DNA of 64,000 nt from Halorhabdus sp. CBA1104 (lineage in GTDB: Archaea > Halobacteriota > Halobacteria > Halobacteriales > Haloarculaceae), in the NCBI RefSeq assembly GCF_009690625.1, contig NZ_CP033878.1, positions 248,001-312,000 on the forward strand, written 5' to 3'. The stretch's first letter is position 1. Each line of letters starts with the position of its first letter. Below, piece by piece: positions 16,468-25,458 of the stretch. The notes beneath the pieces are model-generated. The model saw only the letters and a list, made by a program, of their open reading frames with translations. It had not been told where the DNA came from and did no database searches. The translations under genes and the position numbers were made by a program.

Positions 16468-17475
16468 GTGCTCGAACTCGACGGGAGCGAGGGCGGTGGA
16501 CAGTTGTTCCGGTCGGCGCTGGCCTTCTCGGCGATGACCGGCACGGCAATCGAGATGACCGACGTCCGAGGCTCTCGCCCCGACCCGGGGCTTCGACCCC
16601 AGCATCTGGCTGTTCTGGACGTACTTGCGGATATTTCCAACGCGACGGTCCACGGCCGCGAGATCGGCGCGACGACGGTCACCTTCGACCCTGAAGACCC
16701 GCGAGGCGGCCGTTACAGCGCCGATATCGGCACGGCGGGGAGCATCCCGCTCCTGTTCGACGCCGTGGTGCCCTTGGCCACTGTCCTCGAGGAGCCACTC
16801 GTCCTCACCGCCACTGGCGGGACGGATGTCCAGTGGTCGCCGCCGATGGCTTACCACCGCCAGGTCAAACTCCCGGTCCTGGCAGACCACGGCGTTCACG
16901 CCGGCGTCACTGTCGACCGACCCGGTTTCTATCCGGCCGGCGGTGGTGAGGCGACACTTTGCCTCGCGCCGTCGACGCTCGAGTCGTTCGCGCTCGGTGA
17001 TCCGGGGGGACTCGTCGGGGCACGGATCTACGCTACGGCGTCGATGGATCTGCAGGACGCAGACGTAGCGACGCGCCAGGCAACCGCCGCAGCCGACGCC
17101 CTCGCGGCGGCGGGCGTGGACGTCACGGCTGTGACGACCCAGCATTCGGTGACGCCATCGACGGGTTCGAGCCTGGTGATTCGACTCGACTTCGAGGCTT
17201 CGGTCGCAGGGGTTTCCGCACTCGGTGAACGCGGGAAACCGGCCGAGCACGTCGCCAGTGAGGCTGTCGATCGAGCACTCGACGTCCGGGATTCGCCCGC
17301 GGCCGTCGACGCTCATCTCGCAGACCAACTCGTCCCGTTCTTGGCGGCTGCAGGCGGCGAGATCTCGATTCCGGACGTGACGGACCACGTCGAGAGCCAC
17401 TGTCGGCTACTCGCTGCCTTCGGGTTGGACATCGAACCGGTTCAGGACGTTACTGGCCTCACACTCGTCGGGTAA
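16468..17475 (+). CDS. rtcA: RNA 3'-terminal phosphate cyclase
   Basis: A 335-residue enzyme. Motifs: GSEGGGQLFRSALAFS (6-21), RPQHLAVLD, GGGEATL in the middle and the nucleophile His283 in AHLADQLVPFL, which is adenylated during catalysis. It converts RNA 3'-phosphates to 2',3'-cyclic phosphates using ATP. The start is taken at GTG 16468, giving the usual start LELDGSEGGGQ; an ATG at 16351 would add 39 residues of unlike composition. The length is normal for RtcA. It is a single gene, convergent with the aldo-keto reductase. Confidence 0.9.
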   Translation: MLELDGSEGGGQLFRSALAFSAMTGTAIEMTDVRGSRPDPGLRPQHLAVLDVLADISNATVHGREIGATTVTFDPEDPRGGRYSADIGTAGSIPLLFDAVVPLATVLEEPLVLTATGGTDVQWSPPMAYHRQVKLPVLADHGVHAGVTVDRPGFYPAGGGEATLCLAPSTLESFALGDPGGLVGARIYATASMDLQDADVATRQATAAADALAAAGVDVTAVTTQHSVTPSTGSSLVIRLDFEASVAGVSALGERGKPAEHVASEAVDRALDVRDSPAAVDAHLADQLVPFLAAAGGEISIPDVTDHVESHCRLLAAFGLDIEPVQDVTGLTLVG

Positions 17476-17511
17476 GTCGCTTGGATGGCCCTCTCCAGTC
17501 CATGATGCACG

Positions 17512-18525
17512 TCAGGCGGTTGTCTGATAGAGGGATCCATCCTCGTCGTAGCGCGCGTCGAAGATCCGTCGGAACTGCTCGTCGGTCAGTTCGACCTCGA
17601 TCGCGCCAAGGTTCTCCTCGAGTTGTTCGACCGTTCGGGCCCCGACGATCGGGACGCAGGTGAACTCGGGCTGGTCGATCAACCACCGAAGGGCGACCTG
17701 TGCGGGTGTGGCTCCAACCGCTTTGGCGACTGCCCGCACCTCGTCGAGGACGTGCCAACCCCGCTCGGAGACATAAAAGTCCAGAAAGCGGTCGTCGAGC
17801 TGGGCGCGGGCGTCCTCCGGGGCGTCGAGTTCGTATGTCCCGTCGCCGGCGCGCTCGTACTTGCCCGTCAGGAACCCACCGGCAAGCGGCGAGTACGGAC
17901 AGACTGCCAGGTCCTGATCGGCACAGACGTCCAGATACGCTGTGACGTCCTCGTAGTAGGCGGCGTGAAAGAGCGGCTGCGTGACGGTGAAAGCTTCGTA
18001 GTTGTTGACGTCGGCTTTCCAGAGACCCTTGGTGAGTTTCCAGGCGTCGGCCGTCGAGAGGCCGACGTGGTGGACTTTGCCCTCACTGACGAGATCGTCG
18101 ATCGTCCGCAGCGTCTTCTCGATTGGCGTCTCGTCGTCGAAGCGGTGTAAATACAGGATATCCAGGTAGTCCGTATCCAGGCGATCGAGCGACCCGTCGA
18201 CTTCAGCCCGGACGTTCTTCGCCGAGAGGTTCTCTTGGAACCGTGACTCTTGCGACCAGTAGCACTTCGAAGCGATCACGTAGTCTTCACGGTCGCGCTC
18301 TGTGAGCCATTCGCCGATCCAGCGCTCGCTGTCGCCCCTGCCGTAGCCGTTTGCAGTGTCGATGAAGTTCCCACCCAACTCCGCGTAAGCGTCGAGCAGT
18401 TCGTGGGCCTCTTCCCGGCCCGTCTCGACGACGCCCGTCTCCTCGTGTTCCATCCCGAACCGCCACGTCCCCAGGGCGATCGGCGACACTTCGAGTCCCG
18501 TCTTGCCAAGTCGTCGGTAGTACAT
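17512..18525 (-). CDS. Aldo/keto reductase
   Basis: A 337-residue TIM-barrel oxidoreductase. The catalytic tetrad is visible as Asp56, Tyr61, Lys87 and His127 (NFIDTANGYGRGDSE; IASKC; YLHRFD). The C-terminal NADP(H)-binding segment with VPIVGARTVEQLEENLGA is of the AKR11/12 kind. It reduces carbonyl compounds, or may interconvert sugar aldehydes; the natural substrate cannot be read. The start at 18525 (MYYRRLGKTGLEVS) is the family standard. Confidence 0.88.
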   Translation of the reverse strand: MYYRRLGKTGLEVSPIALGTWRFGMEHEETGVVETGREEAHELLDAYAELGGNFIDTANGYGRGDSERWIGEWLTERDREDYVIASKCYWSQESRFQENLSAKNVRAEVDGSLDRLDTDYLDILYLHRFDDETPIEKTLRTIDDLVSEGKVHHVGLSTADAWKLTKGLWKADVNNYEAFTVTQPLFHAAYYEDVTAYLDVCADQDLAVCPYSPLAGGFLTGKYERAGDGTYELDAPEDARAQLDDRFLDFYVSERGWHVLDEVRAVAKAVGATPAQVALRWLIDQPEFTCVPIVGARTVEQLEENLGAIEVELTDEQFRRIFDARYDEDGSLYQTTA

Positions 18526-18756
18526 ACGACCGAACCTCTATCCGCCGGCCCAATAACGATTGGTGGCGGTCTCGCCCGCATCTCCGCTGTCGACCCTTGA
18601 CTTTCCCTTCGCTGTGCGTGAGTGGGCCGAGACGATCCCGAGAACCCAACGCGCGTCGGTGTGGCCGTCGTCAGGCGACATTCGAGGACGAAGACGGCCA
18701 AAACGACTGGGGGGCGCTGGCTGCCCAATGTGACGGGAAAACCGCTCCGCTCGCAG

Positions 18757-19770
18757 TCACTCGTCGATTCGCTCGCGCGCAGCGGCCACCAGCAACGGGA
18801 ACGTGATGGTCGCGTCGGCGTACACTGAGGCGTTGCGGGCGGCCTTTTCGAGTTTCCCCCACGAGCGGGCTTCGTCGAGTGTCGCGCCCGAGAGACCACC
18901 AGTCTGGGGCGGGTCCATCGTCAGTTGGACGGCGTAATCGTAGGCGTCCGGACTGACTAACATCGTCTGGAGGACGAAGTTCTTCGGGACGCCGCCCCCG
19001 ACCACCAGCGCGCCGGCCTGCTCGGCCTCGTAGGCAATGTCAGTAATCTGTGTCATATCCGCCAGCGCGTCCAGCGTAAAGTCGCTGGTCTGGTTGTACA
19101 TCCAGGCTTGCAAGCCCAGTACCGAATCCTGGACGGCGGGACAGTAGATCGGGACGTCGTTCTCGTAGGCCGCGGCGGCGATACCCGGCCCTTCTTCGAC
19201 GTCCTCACGCTCGTTGATCTCGCTGTTGGCTCGGCCCAGCTCCTCGGTCAGGCGCTGGATCGAGACGCTTCCTTCCGCTTCCAAGACGGGAAAGACCTCG
19301 TCCCGGAGGTGCTCCTCGAAGGTCGTAAAGTACTCCTGGGGGAGATAGACGTTGTAGATGCGATCGACGCCTTCGTCGCGCAACTGTTCGTCGTGTTCGC
19401 GGGGGGTGGCGTCCTCGGCGACGACCTCGCCGTGGTGGTGCTTGCCGCCGATCGCTTCGATCGTGTCGTGGGTGAGGTTCGCGCCCGTCGTCACCAGCGC
19501 GTCGACGTGGCCGTCCCGGATCAGGTCGGCCACGATTTGGCGCATCCCGGTCGGGACCATCGCCCCCGCCAAACCGAGGAAGTTGGTCACGTCGTCGCCG
19601 AGCATCTCGCTGTAGATGTCGACGGCCTCGTGCAGTGTGTTCGCGCCGACACCGCCTTCGCCGTACTCTCCGGCGAGTTCTCCGACTGTCATTCCAGCGC
19701 GTACTTCGGCGTGCCCGATCGGATCGTGACCGAACGTCTCGCGATGACTCTCGGCGTGGTCGTCTGTCAT
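18757..19770 (-). CDS. dys: Deoxyhypusine synthase
   Basis: A 337-residue NAD-dependent enzyme. The active-site lysine is Lys306 in RSWGKLEK, followed by VYADATITFPLLVAA, the diagnostic C-terminal motif. TTGANLTHD and VVGGGVPKN form the NAD site. It moves the butylamine part of a polyamine to a lysine of aIF5A, whose gene is at 26.3 kb. The start at 19770 (MTDDHAESHRETFGHD) was preferred to the much longer open frame, which crosses the next gene antisense. It is single, with about 56 bp to the SprT-like gene. Confidence 0.93.
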   Translation of the reverse strand: MTDDHAESHRETFGHDPIGHAEVRAGMTVGELAGEYGEGGVGANTLHEAVDIYSEMLGDDVTNFLGLAGAMVPTGMRQIVADLIRDGHVDALVTTGANLTHDTIEAIGGKHHHGEVVAEDATPREHDEQLRDEGVDRIYNVYLPQEYFTTFEEHLRDEVFPVLEAEGSVSIQRLTEELGRANSEINEREDVEEGPGIAAAAYENDVPIYCPAVQDSVLGLQAWMYNQTSDFTLDALADMTQITDIAYEAEQAGALVVGGGVPKNFVLQTMLVSPDAYDYAVQLTMDPPQTGGLSGATLDEARSWGKLEKAARNASVYADATITFPLLVAAARERIDE

Positions 19771-19826
19771 AGTCACTCCTCCACGGGCGAGGCGCTTGAA
19801 GCGTACGATCGCGGTAGCTCCGGGGC

Positions 19827-20414
19827 TCACGACTCGGGGTGGCTCATCGTCAACGGAGCCCAACAGCACTCCGAGCGGTACTGCTCGTACTCGGCGACGA
19901 ACTGACAGTCCCGATATCGCCGGGCGACCGCCCGGCCACAGTCCCCACAGCGGAACAGCCACTCCGGCGTCGCGAAGCTTCGACAGTGCATGTCGGTCTC
20001 GATCTCCTGGGCGCGTCGGCGGAATGCCGCTCCGTGGTCGGTCGTCCCGAAGCGCTGGAACTGCTCGACGTGGAGCAACTCGTGGCGGAGCGTCGATGCC
20101 CACTCCGAACGTGAGAATTCCGCGAAGGCGTCCCAGGTCAAGGCGACCGTACAGGGAAGGGGCCGGCCATCGCTGTCGGGAACATCGTCCCAGTTGATCG
20201 GCTCACCGACGGTCGCATCCGGCAGTTGTGGCCGCTTGACGGCTGCTGCCCGGCGGCGCGCCCGCGTCGAGACGGTCCACTCGACGAGATCCAACCGAAC
20301 GTCGAGTAGCCACTCGCGGCGCGCCTCCCGGGCGTAGGCGCGCGACCAGTCGACCAGCTCGTCGTGACTGTCGACCGACTCGAATGCCGGTACTTCCGCC
20401 CTGTCGATGGCCAT
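19827..20414 (-). CDS. SprT-like metalloprotease
   Basis: A 195-residue protein. The zinc site is HELLHVEQ (His111, Glu112, His115), with a third ligand candidate His127. A C-terminal treble-clef/zinc ribbon has CGDCG (about 156-160) and later cysteines (CQF, ECCW). The SprT/Spartan family removes DNA-protein crosslinks in eukaryotes; whether archaeal members do so is not known. It follows the Nif3-like gene with only 2 bp between, so they form one transcription unit. Confidence 0.82.
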   Translation of the reverse strand: MAIDRAEVPAFESVDSHDELVDWSRAYAREARREWLLDVRLDLVEWTVSTRARRRAAAVKRPQLPDATVGEPINWDDVPDSDGRPLPCTVALTWDAFAEFSRSEWASTLRHELLHVEQFQRFGTTDHGAAFRRRAQEIETDMHCRSFATPEWLFRCGDCGRAVARRYRDCQFVAEYEQYRSECCWAPLTMSHPES

Positions 20415-20416
20415 GC

Positions 20417-21184
20417 TCAGAGGCCGGTCGGGTGGTCGATGAACGTCGTCTCCAGGCCCCACTCTTCGGCGAGGCCGGCGAGGGCACGGACCCCGAAGGT
20501 CTCCGTGGCGTAGTGGCCCGCCAGGACGACAGTGAGTCCCAGTTCCTTCGCACGGTGGTAGACCGCCTGTTTGCCCTCGCCCGTCACCAGTGCGTCGACC
20601 CCTTTCTCGGCGGCCTCATCGATCCAGTCGGTCCCACTGCCGGTGACGATCGCCACGTCGCTGATCTCTTCGGGGCCGAAGTCGAGGGTCTGTATCGGCT
20701 GGCCACCGATATCGAGTTCGCTGGCAAGTCGCTTTTCGAGTTCCTCGACTGTCATCGCCGGCATCCGGCCGCGCTGGCCGATGTACTCCCCGCCGAGTTC
20801 GCCGAAGGGCGCGCGGTTGCTCAGGTCCAGGACATCGGCCAGCCCGGCCGCGTTACCGAGATCCTGGTGGCCGTCCAGCGGCAGATGGGCCGCATACAGC
20901 GGAAGGTCCCCCTCCAGTAGCGGGGCCAGCCGGCGGTAGGACTCGCCGGTCACGCTGGTGATCCCATCGCCCCAGAACAGGCCGTGGTGGACGACGAGTA
21001 GATCCGCGCCGACCTCTCGAGCGCGGTCGATCGTCTCGACGGCGGCGTCGACCGCGACAGCGACGTGCTCGATCTGGCGGTCTGTGGATCCGACCTGGAG
21101 CCCGTTCGCGCTGGCGTCGACGTCGGCGTAGTCCTCGACCCGGAGTCGCTCGTCGAACCGGTCACAGATCTCGGTACAGTCCAT
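20417..21184 (-). CDS. Nif3-like dinuclear metal center protein
   Basis: A 255-residue protein. The His/Asp/Glu metal ligands of the NIF3/YbgI family are visible: LLVVHHGLFWG (His pair), AAHLPLDGH, and HYATETFG near the end. Members form hexameric toroids with two metals per subunit; a GTP cyclohydrolase- or hydrolase-like activity has been proposed for some. The start MDCTEICDRFDER at 21184 is typical. It is the first gene of a pair with the SprT-like protein. Confidence 0.88.
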   Translation of the reverse strand: MDCTEICDRFDERLRVEDYADVDASANGLQVGSTDRQIEHVAVAVDAAVETIDRAREVGADLLVVHHGLFWGDGITSVTGESYRRLAPLLEGDLPLYAAHLPLDGHQDLGNAAGLADVLDLSNRAPFGELGGEYIGQRGRMPAMTVEELEKRLASELDIGGQPIQTLDFGPEEISDVAIVTGSGTDWIDEAAEKGVDALVTGEGKQAVYHRAKELGLTVVLAGHYATETFGVRALAGLAEEWGLETTFIDHPTGL

Positions 21185-21514
21185 ACTTGCCCGTTTCGCG
21201 GGCGGTACTGTAGTAGTTCTGGAGTCTTGTTGAAAATCATACAACCACTGTGCCGTTTTGCGGATCTAAAATTGTTTTACACCGATAAGCGACAGAAATC
21301 ACCACCGGGTTTTGAATACTCGTAACGGCGCAGATATAACAGAGGAAAATCCAGTCATAAATTGCGAAATATCTAAGGTTTATCGGTTTATATTCGCACT
21401 ATGGCACTGATTCAGTCGGCCATTTTCGATCTGGTTGTTTACAGTGACTGTTTGGTAGCTAGTGCGAGCACAACGATTGCCCACCAAGGGCAGAGTGAAT
21501 AGAGAGATATAGAC
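21185..21514. other. AT-rich intergenic boundary of the accessory island
   Basis: No gene is supported. Base composition drops sharply from about 21240. It contains a TATA-like ATCGGTTTATATTCGC (21378-21393), a plausible promoter for the propeller gene 120 bp further on, and a second TTGTTTACAG near 21434. It marks the left edge of the island. Confidence 0.5.
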
Positions 21515-22828
21515 GTGACTGATAAATCAACGCAGACGACGCGGCGACAGTACCTACGCACAGCGGCAGGTATCGGCACGGTAGCAGCGATCGGCTCGAA
21601 AGCGAGTCAAAGTGGGACAGCGCAAGCGAGTTCGGGTGGTGAGGAAATCTGGCGGTATGAGACCGGCAATTCTCCCCACTCATCACCGACGGTGGTGGAT
21701 GGGACTGTCTACGTCGGGAGTTGGAACCTCTACGCGATAGATGCGGCGACGGGCGAGAAAGAGTGGGCCTTCGAGACTGGCAATTGGATCACCTCGCGAA
21801 TATCCAGCCCGACGGTAGCCGATGGGACTGTCTTCGTCGGGAGTGATGACTGCAACCTCTACGCGCTGGATGCGGCGACGGGCGAGAAAGAGTGGGCCTT
21901 TGAGACGGGCGCTGAGGTGAAGTCGTCACCGACGGTGGTAGATGGGACTGTCTTCGTCGGGAGTGATGACTACACCCTCTATGCGCTGAATGCGGCGACG
22001 GGCGAGAAAGAGTGGGCCTTCAAGCCCGGCTATTGGGTGGAATCGTCGCCGACGGTAGTGGATGGGACGGTCTTCGTCGGGAGTAACGACAAGAACCTCT
22101 ACGCGCTGAATGCGGCAACAGGCGAGAAAGAGTGGGCCTTCGAGACGGGCACCTACGTGTACTCGTCGCCGACGGTAGCCGATGGGACAGTCTTTGTCGG
22201 GAGTTACGACGACAACCTCTACGCTGTGGATGTGGCGACGGGCGAGAAAGAGTGGGCGTTCGAGACTGGCGATAGGGTGGACTCGTCGCCGACGATGGTG
22301 GACGGCACCGTCTTCGTCGGGAGTTGGGATGAAAACATCTACGCGCTGAATGCGGCGACGGGCGAGAAAGAGTGGGCTTTCGAGACTAGCGCCAGGGTGC
22401 GTTCGTCGCCGACGGTGGGCGATGGGACGGTCTTCGTCGGGAGTAACGACAACAACCTCTACGCGGTGGATGGGGCCACGGGCGAGAAAGAGTGGGCATT
22501 TGAGACGGACGGCAGGGTGGAGTCGTCGCCGACAGTGGTGGATGGAACCGTCTTCGTCGGGAGTAAGGATGAAAACATCTACGCGCTGGATGCTGGTATC
22601 GAAGGATCGAGCGAAGGCTCACGCGTCACACTCACCACGCTAGGCCAACACAACCAATCCCGCCCTGGTGAGTCCTTTACCGATTCCGCACCGGAGGGTG
22701 GACAATCGAACGCGAGCACATCGACGTCCGGTCCGGGATTGGGGGTCCTCGGTACAGTGATCAGTCTGGGGGGCGCAAGCTATCTCATTAGTCGAGCGAG
22801 AAACGGTAGCCAAGAGTCTGTAGAGTAG
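21515..22828 (+). CDS. Tat-exported PQQ-like beta-propeller protein
   Basis: A 437-residue secreted protein starting at GTG. The twin-arginine motif TRRQYLR (residues 9-15) is followed by a hydrophobic stretch and an Ala-rich cleavage region. Eight repeats of 40 residues (about 47-365) carry SSPTVVDGTVFVGS and ATGEKEWAF, the PQQ/WD-like propeller signature. A Ser/Thr-rich linker leads to a C-terminal membrane span (GPGLGVLGTVISLGG) and RAR, resembling archaeosortase PGF-type anchors but with Leu in place of Phe. The protein is probably cell-surface bound. PQQ-binding residues were not identified; a structural or binding role is likely. Confidence 0.85.
   Translation: MTDKSTQTTRRQYLRTAAGIGTVAAIGSKASQSGTAQASSGGEEIWRYETGNSPHSSPTVVDGTVYVGSWNLYAIDAATGEKEWAFETGNWITSRISSPTVADGTVFVGSDDCNLYALDAATGEKEWAFETGAEVKSSPTVVDGTVFVGSDDYTLYALNAATGEKEWAFKPGYWVESSPTVVDGTVFVGSNDKNLYALNAATGEKEWAFETGTYVYSSPTVADGTVFVGSYDDNLYAVDVATGEKEWAFETGDRVDSSPTMVDGTVFVGSWDENIYALNAATGEKEWAFETSARVRSSPTVGDGTVFVGSNDNNLYAVDGATGEKEWAFETDGRVESSPTVVDGTVFVGSKDENIYALDAGIEGSSEGSRVTLTTLGQHNQSRPGESFTDSAPEGGQSNASTSTSGPGLGVLGTVISLGGASYLISRARNGSQESVE
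21755..22596 (+). repeat. Tandem 120-bp repeats inside the propeller gene
   Basis: The block GGCGAGAAAGAGTGGGC recurs at intervals of 129 and then exactly 120 bp (starts near 21755, 21884, 22004, 22124, 22244, 22364 and 22484). Neighbouring copies are highly similar over most of their length at DNA level, so copy number could change by recombination. Confidence 0.9.
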
Positions 22829-23007
22829 TAACTGTCCTACTCGACGGTCTCGTTGATCTGCAGCTTCTTCGCGGAGCGACTAACTGACGTCGTCCCGAGA
22901 CGGTCAGGACCGCGGGTATTCGATTCAATCTTCAGAATTGGGGTGAGAACTATGGCGCTGGCTGACACTCCATATTGGTATATTATCTACACATCTAGAA
23001 ATCCAAA

Positions 23008-23023
23008 GCGAAATACTTATATT
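23008..23023 (+). promoter_or_regulatory. Promoter of the Tat protein gene
   Basis: GCGAAATACTTATATT gives a BRE (CGAAA) and a TATA element (CTTATATT) centred near 23018. The predicted transcript start is at about 23045, which is the GTG start codon, so the transcript is likely leaderless. Confidence 0.65.
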
Positions 23024-23044
23024 ATATACATAAATTCTCGGATT

Positions 23045-24114
23045 GTGGAAGAAACAACAAGACGGACCTTCCTGAAAAGCAGTAGTATCGCCGCAGGGCT
23101 ATTAGCTGGGTCGGCAGTAGTCAGCGCCAAAACAACAATAAAAACAAACTCAGAATCCGACGAGACTATAAAGATACGCTATCAGTAAAAGAAATAACTC
23201 ATCACCGTAATGATTTCATTGAGAGCGCAGATGGGGTTCACCCATCGGACATTCCTACAGCCAAACCAGTTGGGAAGACTGCAGACAAACAAGTAGCTGC
23301 GTATAATCTTGATTTAATAGATGGTGCAGTTCATGAATGGACAGGGGTGGTGCGTGGTAAACGGAATAATGACAGCGAATTCACCACCCACAAAAATTCA
23401 GGGAACAAAAAGGCACCAAAGGAAATAGTAGAGAATGTGCATAAAAAAGCCGATGAAGATGTACGAGTAAAACGAAAGAAAAAATCAAGACTTAACAATA
23501 ACCAAGTCGACGTGGCTAAAAAATCAGATGAGGTCGATTTTGATGTGGGTTGGGACGATATGGCATCAAATGACCACTGGGAAGAGGGCGAATGGGGGAC
23601 CACAATGGGATGGAATGTTCAATGGAAGAAAGCTCCCAATGCAGAAAGCGTTCACGGAGTCAAAGCTCATGTTAATTTGAAGCCCGGAAAAGAACATCCA
23701 ATCATTAAAGATCGTGCGGAAAAGGCAATCTTGAAGCAGAATTACAACCACGCAGACGTGTTTTCCGAAGATTATCGTCCCTATAACACTAATGGCCAGG
23801 CTAGTGAGTCTTGGAGTATTGGCGTAACTGCAGGCAGTGATACAGTAAATGTTGGGGTTGAACATTCAACACAACATTCGAAGAAGGATATGGAGATCCA
23901 TGATGACAGTGCTGTAAATGACCCAGATCTCCAAAATATGGAACATACGTACGATATTAGTAACGATCTCCGAAAGCATACTGTCCGGGCTACTCAATTT
24001 GGGATTGTAGAAGTGGATGACAAAGACAAAGATGGAGAAAAATTTGCATACATTGATCTCCAGGGTGAATTCAAACAATGCGACATCCAAAACGGGTACG
24101 ATTACTATTGGTGA
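23045..24114 (+). CDS. Tat-signal protein of unknown function, frameshifted
   Basis: The GTG at 23045 begins a Tat signal (VEETTRRTFLKSSSIAAGL) that ends at a stop at 23186-23188. The -1 frame is open from 23086 to 24114 and continues the mature protein. Adding one base near 23173 (TATAAAGAT read as TATAAAAGAT) would join ESDETIK to DTLSVKEITHH in a 356-residue protein. The mature part is lysine- and asparagine-rich, hydrophilic and AT-rich, unlike other genes here, and has no recognisable domain. It may be horizontally acquired. Real pseudogene, consensus error or programmed shift are all possible; confidence is in the combined reading. Confidence 0.6.
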
Positions 24115-24619
24115 CATAAGCCAATAGTATAGAATCATATATAACTAACCAGTACGGACGGATATATTTTCTCTATGGAGGCGGACTTGATTGTTTCTTG
24201 TTGCCCTCGAAGGAGATAATGAAGATAGCACCAATTCCACAGGCCGCGAGTAACCCTATTGCCGCTGGTGAGTCCGGCACCACATAGATAACACACTGGC
24301 CCCGATGACAGACGTCAATAGCGTCACAATCAGCGTTCGATCCGTATTGAGACACAATGGGGGCTGATCGATGAGTTCAAGGCCAACATAGTGGCGGACG
24401 GTCAGCAGGGCAACGATGATTTTAGAAAATCAGTCTTCAAGTGGGTCGCTACGTACCAGGCTCAGGACCGCGGGAACAACAAGGATATGAACAGTACTGC
24501 TATGATCATGTATATGTCTACCTTCGTATGTGATATTTGAACGGGTTCTGCACTACATCCTCTGTCTGATGTAATGTGCTTTGGTGTGGTCCCACGGTCG
24601 GGAGCGGGACTAAGCTGCG
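24115..24619. other. Low-GC region with a possible gene remnant
   Basis: No complete gene is supported. A + strand frame from 24322 to 24540 is open and protein-like (IDEFKANIVADGQQGNDDF...) with GC-rich third positions but has no good start, so it may be the end of a decayed gene. A minus-strand GTG frame (24173-24355, 60 residues, one membrane span) overlaps it; both cannot be real. TCAGGACCGCGGG at 24462 repeats a site at 22904. Confidence 0.35.
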
Positions 24620-25393
24620 TCACTCGTCCGCTCGTCGGAGCTGCTCGCCGTCGCGCTCGATGACGTCGCGCTCGATCAGTGCGTCGATGACTGCCTCCGA
24701 TTCCCGACGTTCGATCTCGTAGGCACTTCTGGCGACCGTCTGGATATCGTCAGCGTCGACCGGGAACTCCCGATTCTGGAGGAGCTTGACCACGCGGTTG
24801 TACGCCGACTGCGAGAAATCCGCGTCGGCTGCTGGGGCTGTCGTCTCGTCGGTTGCCCCGTCCGTCGAGTCCTCGCGCTCGTCTGTCTCTGCCCGCCCCT
24901 CGCTCGCCCCGGTTGGATTCTCGTCTCCCGGCTGTTCCTCAGTCGTCTCGCTCGTTCGATTGGGCGCTGGGTCCGTGGTGCCCGTCCGGTCGTCGGTCGT
25001 CTCCTCCTGCTTGCCGGCCCTCGCGTCGCTGCCGTGGTTTCCGGCAGATTTGCCTTCGTCGTCTTCCGCTCCGTCGATCTCGAGGAGATCGGGGCGCTCG
25101 TGATCGAACCCGTCGAGTACCGAGTTGTCGGGTCCTGATCGTGTGGCTTCTCTGTCTTCCTCACGTGAAAGCGTCTCCTGGGCGGTATCTGGCCCGTTAA
25201 CCGCTCCGGGCGCAGTCGCTGCGTCGACGACCCGCTCGACGACTGTCGAGAGTTTCCGTCGACACTCTGGACAGAGGACGACCGTACTCTGGTCTTCGAC
25301 GCCGGGACGGAGATCCCGCGGGACGACCGGATACTCTTGGAGTGGAGCCTCTACCGCGACGCCACAGAAGTAACAGGATGCCAAGCGGTCCAT
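24620..25393 (-). CDS. Zinc-finger protein with long acidic linker
   Basis: A 257-residue protein. The N-terminal zinc finger has Cys7, Cys10, Cys41 and Cys44 (CYFC ... CPEC). A 110-residue linker of Glu, Asp, Thr, Gly and Ala is probably disordered. The last 70 residues (FSQSAYNRVVKLLQNREFPV ... VIDALIERDVIERDGEQL) look like a winged-helix domain. This resembles transcription-related adaptors but no DNA-binding target is known. The ATG at 25393 was chosen because the zinc finger starts right after it. Confidence 0.65.
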   Translation of the reverse strand: MDRLASCYFCGVAVEAPLQEYPVVPRDLRPGVEDQSTVVLCPECRRKLSTVVERVVDAATAPGAVNGPDTAQETLSREEDREATRSGPDNSVLDGFDHERPDLLEIDGAEDDEGKSAGNHGSDARAGKQEETTDDRTGTTDPAPNRTSETTEEQPGDENPTGASEGRAETDEREDSTDGATDETTAPAADADFSQSAYNRVVKLLQNREFPVDADDIQTVARSAYEIERRESEAVIDALIERDVIERDGEQLRRADE

Positions 25394-25458
25394 GTCCGGG
25401 TGGTAGGATCGGGCGGGGCAAAAACCCCGGCGGCCCACTCCCGAGCCCGTCCACTCGG

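Noticed and set aside
18757-20103. Extended deoxyhypusine synthase frame of 448 codons
   Set aside because: The first 111 codons lie over the SprT-like gene; the normal DHS start is at 19770.
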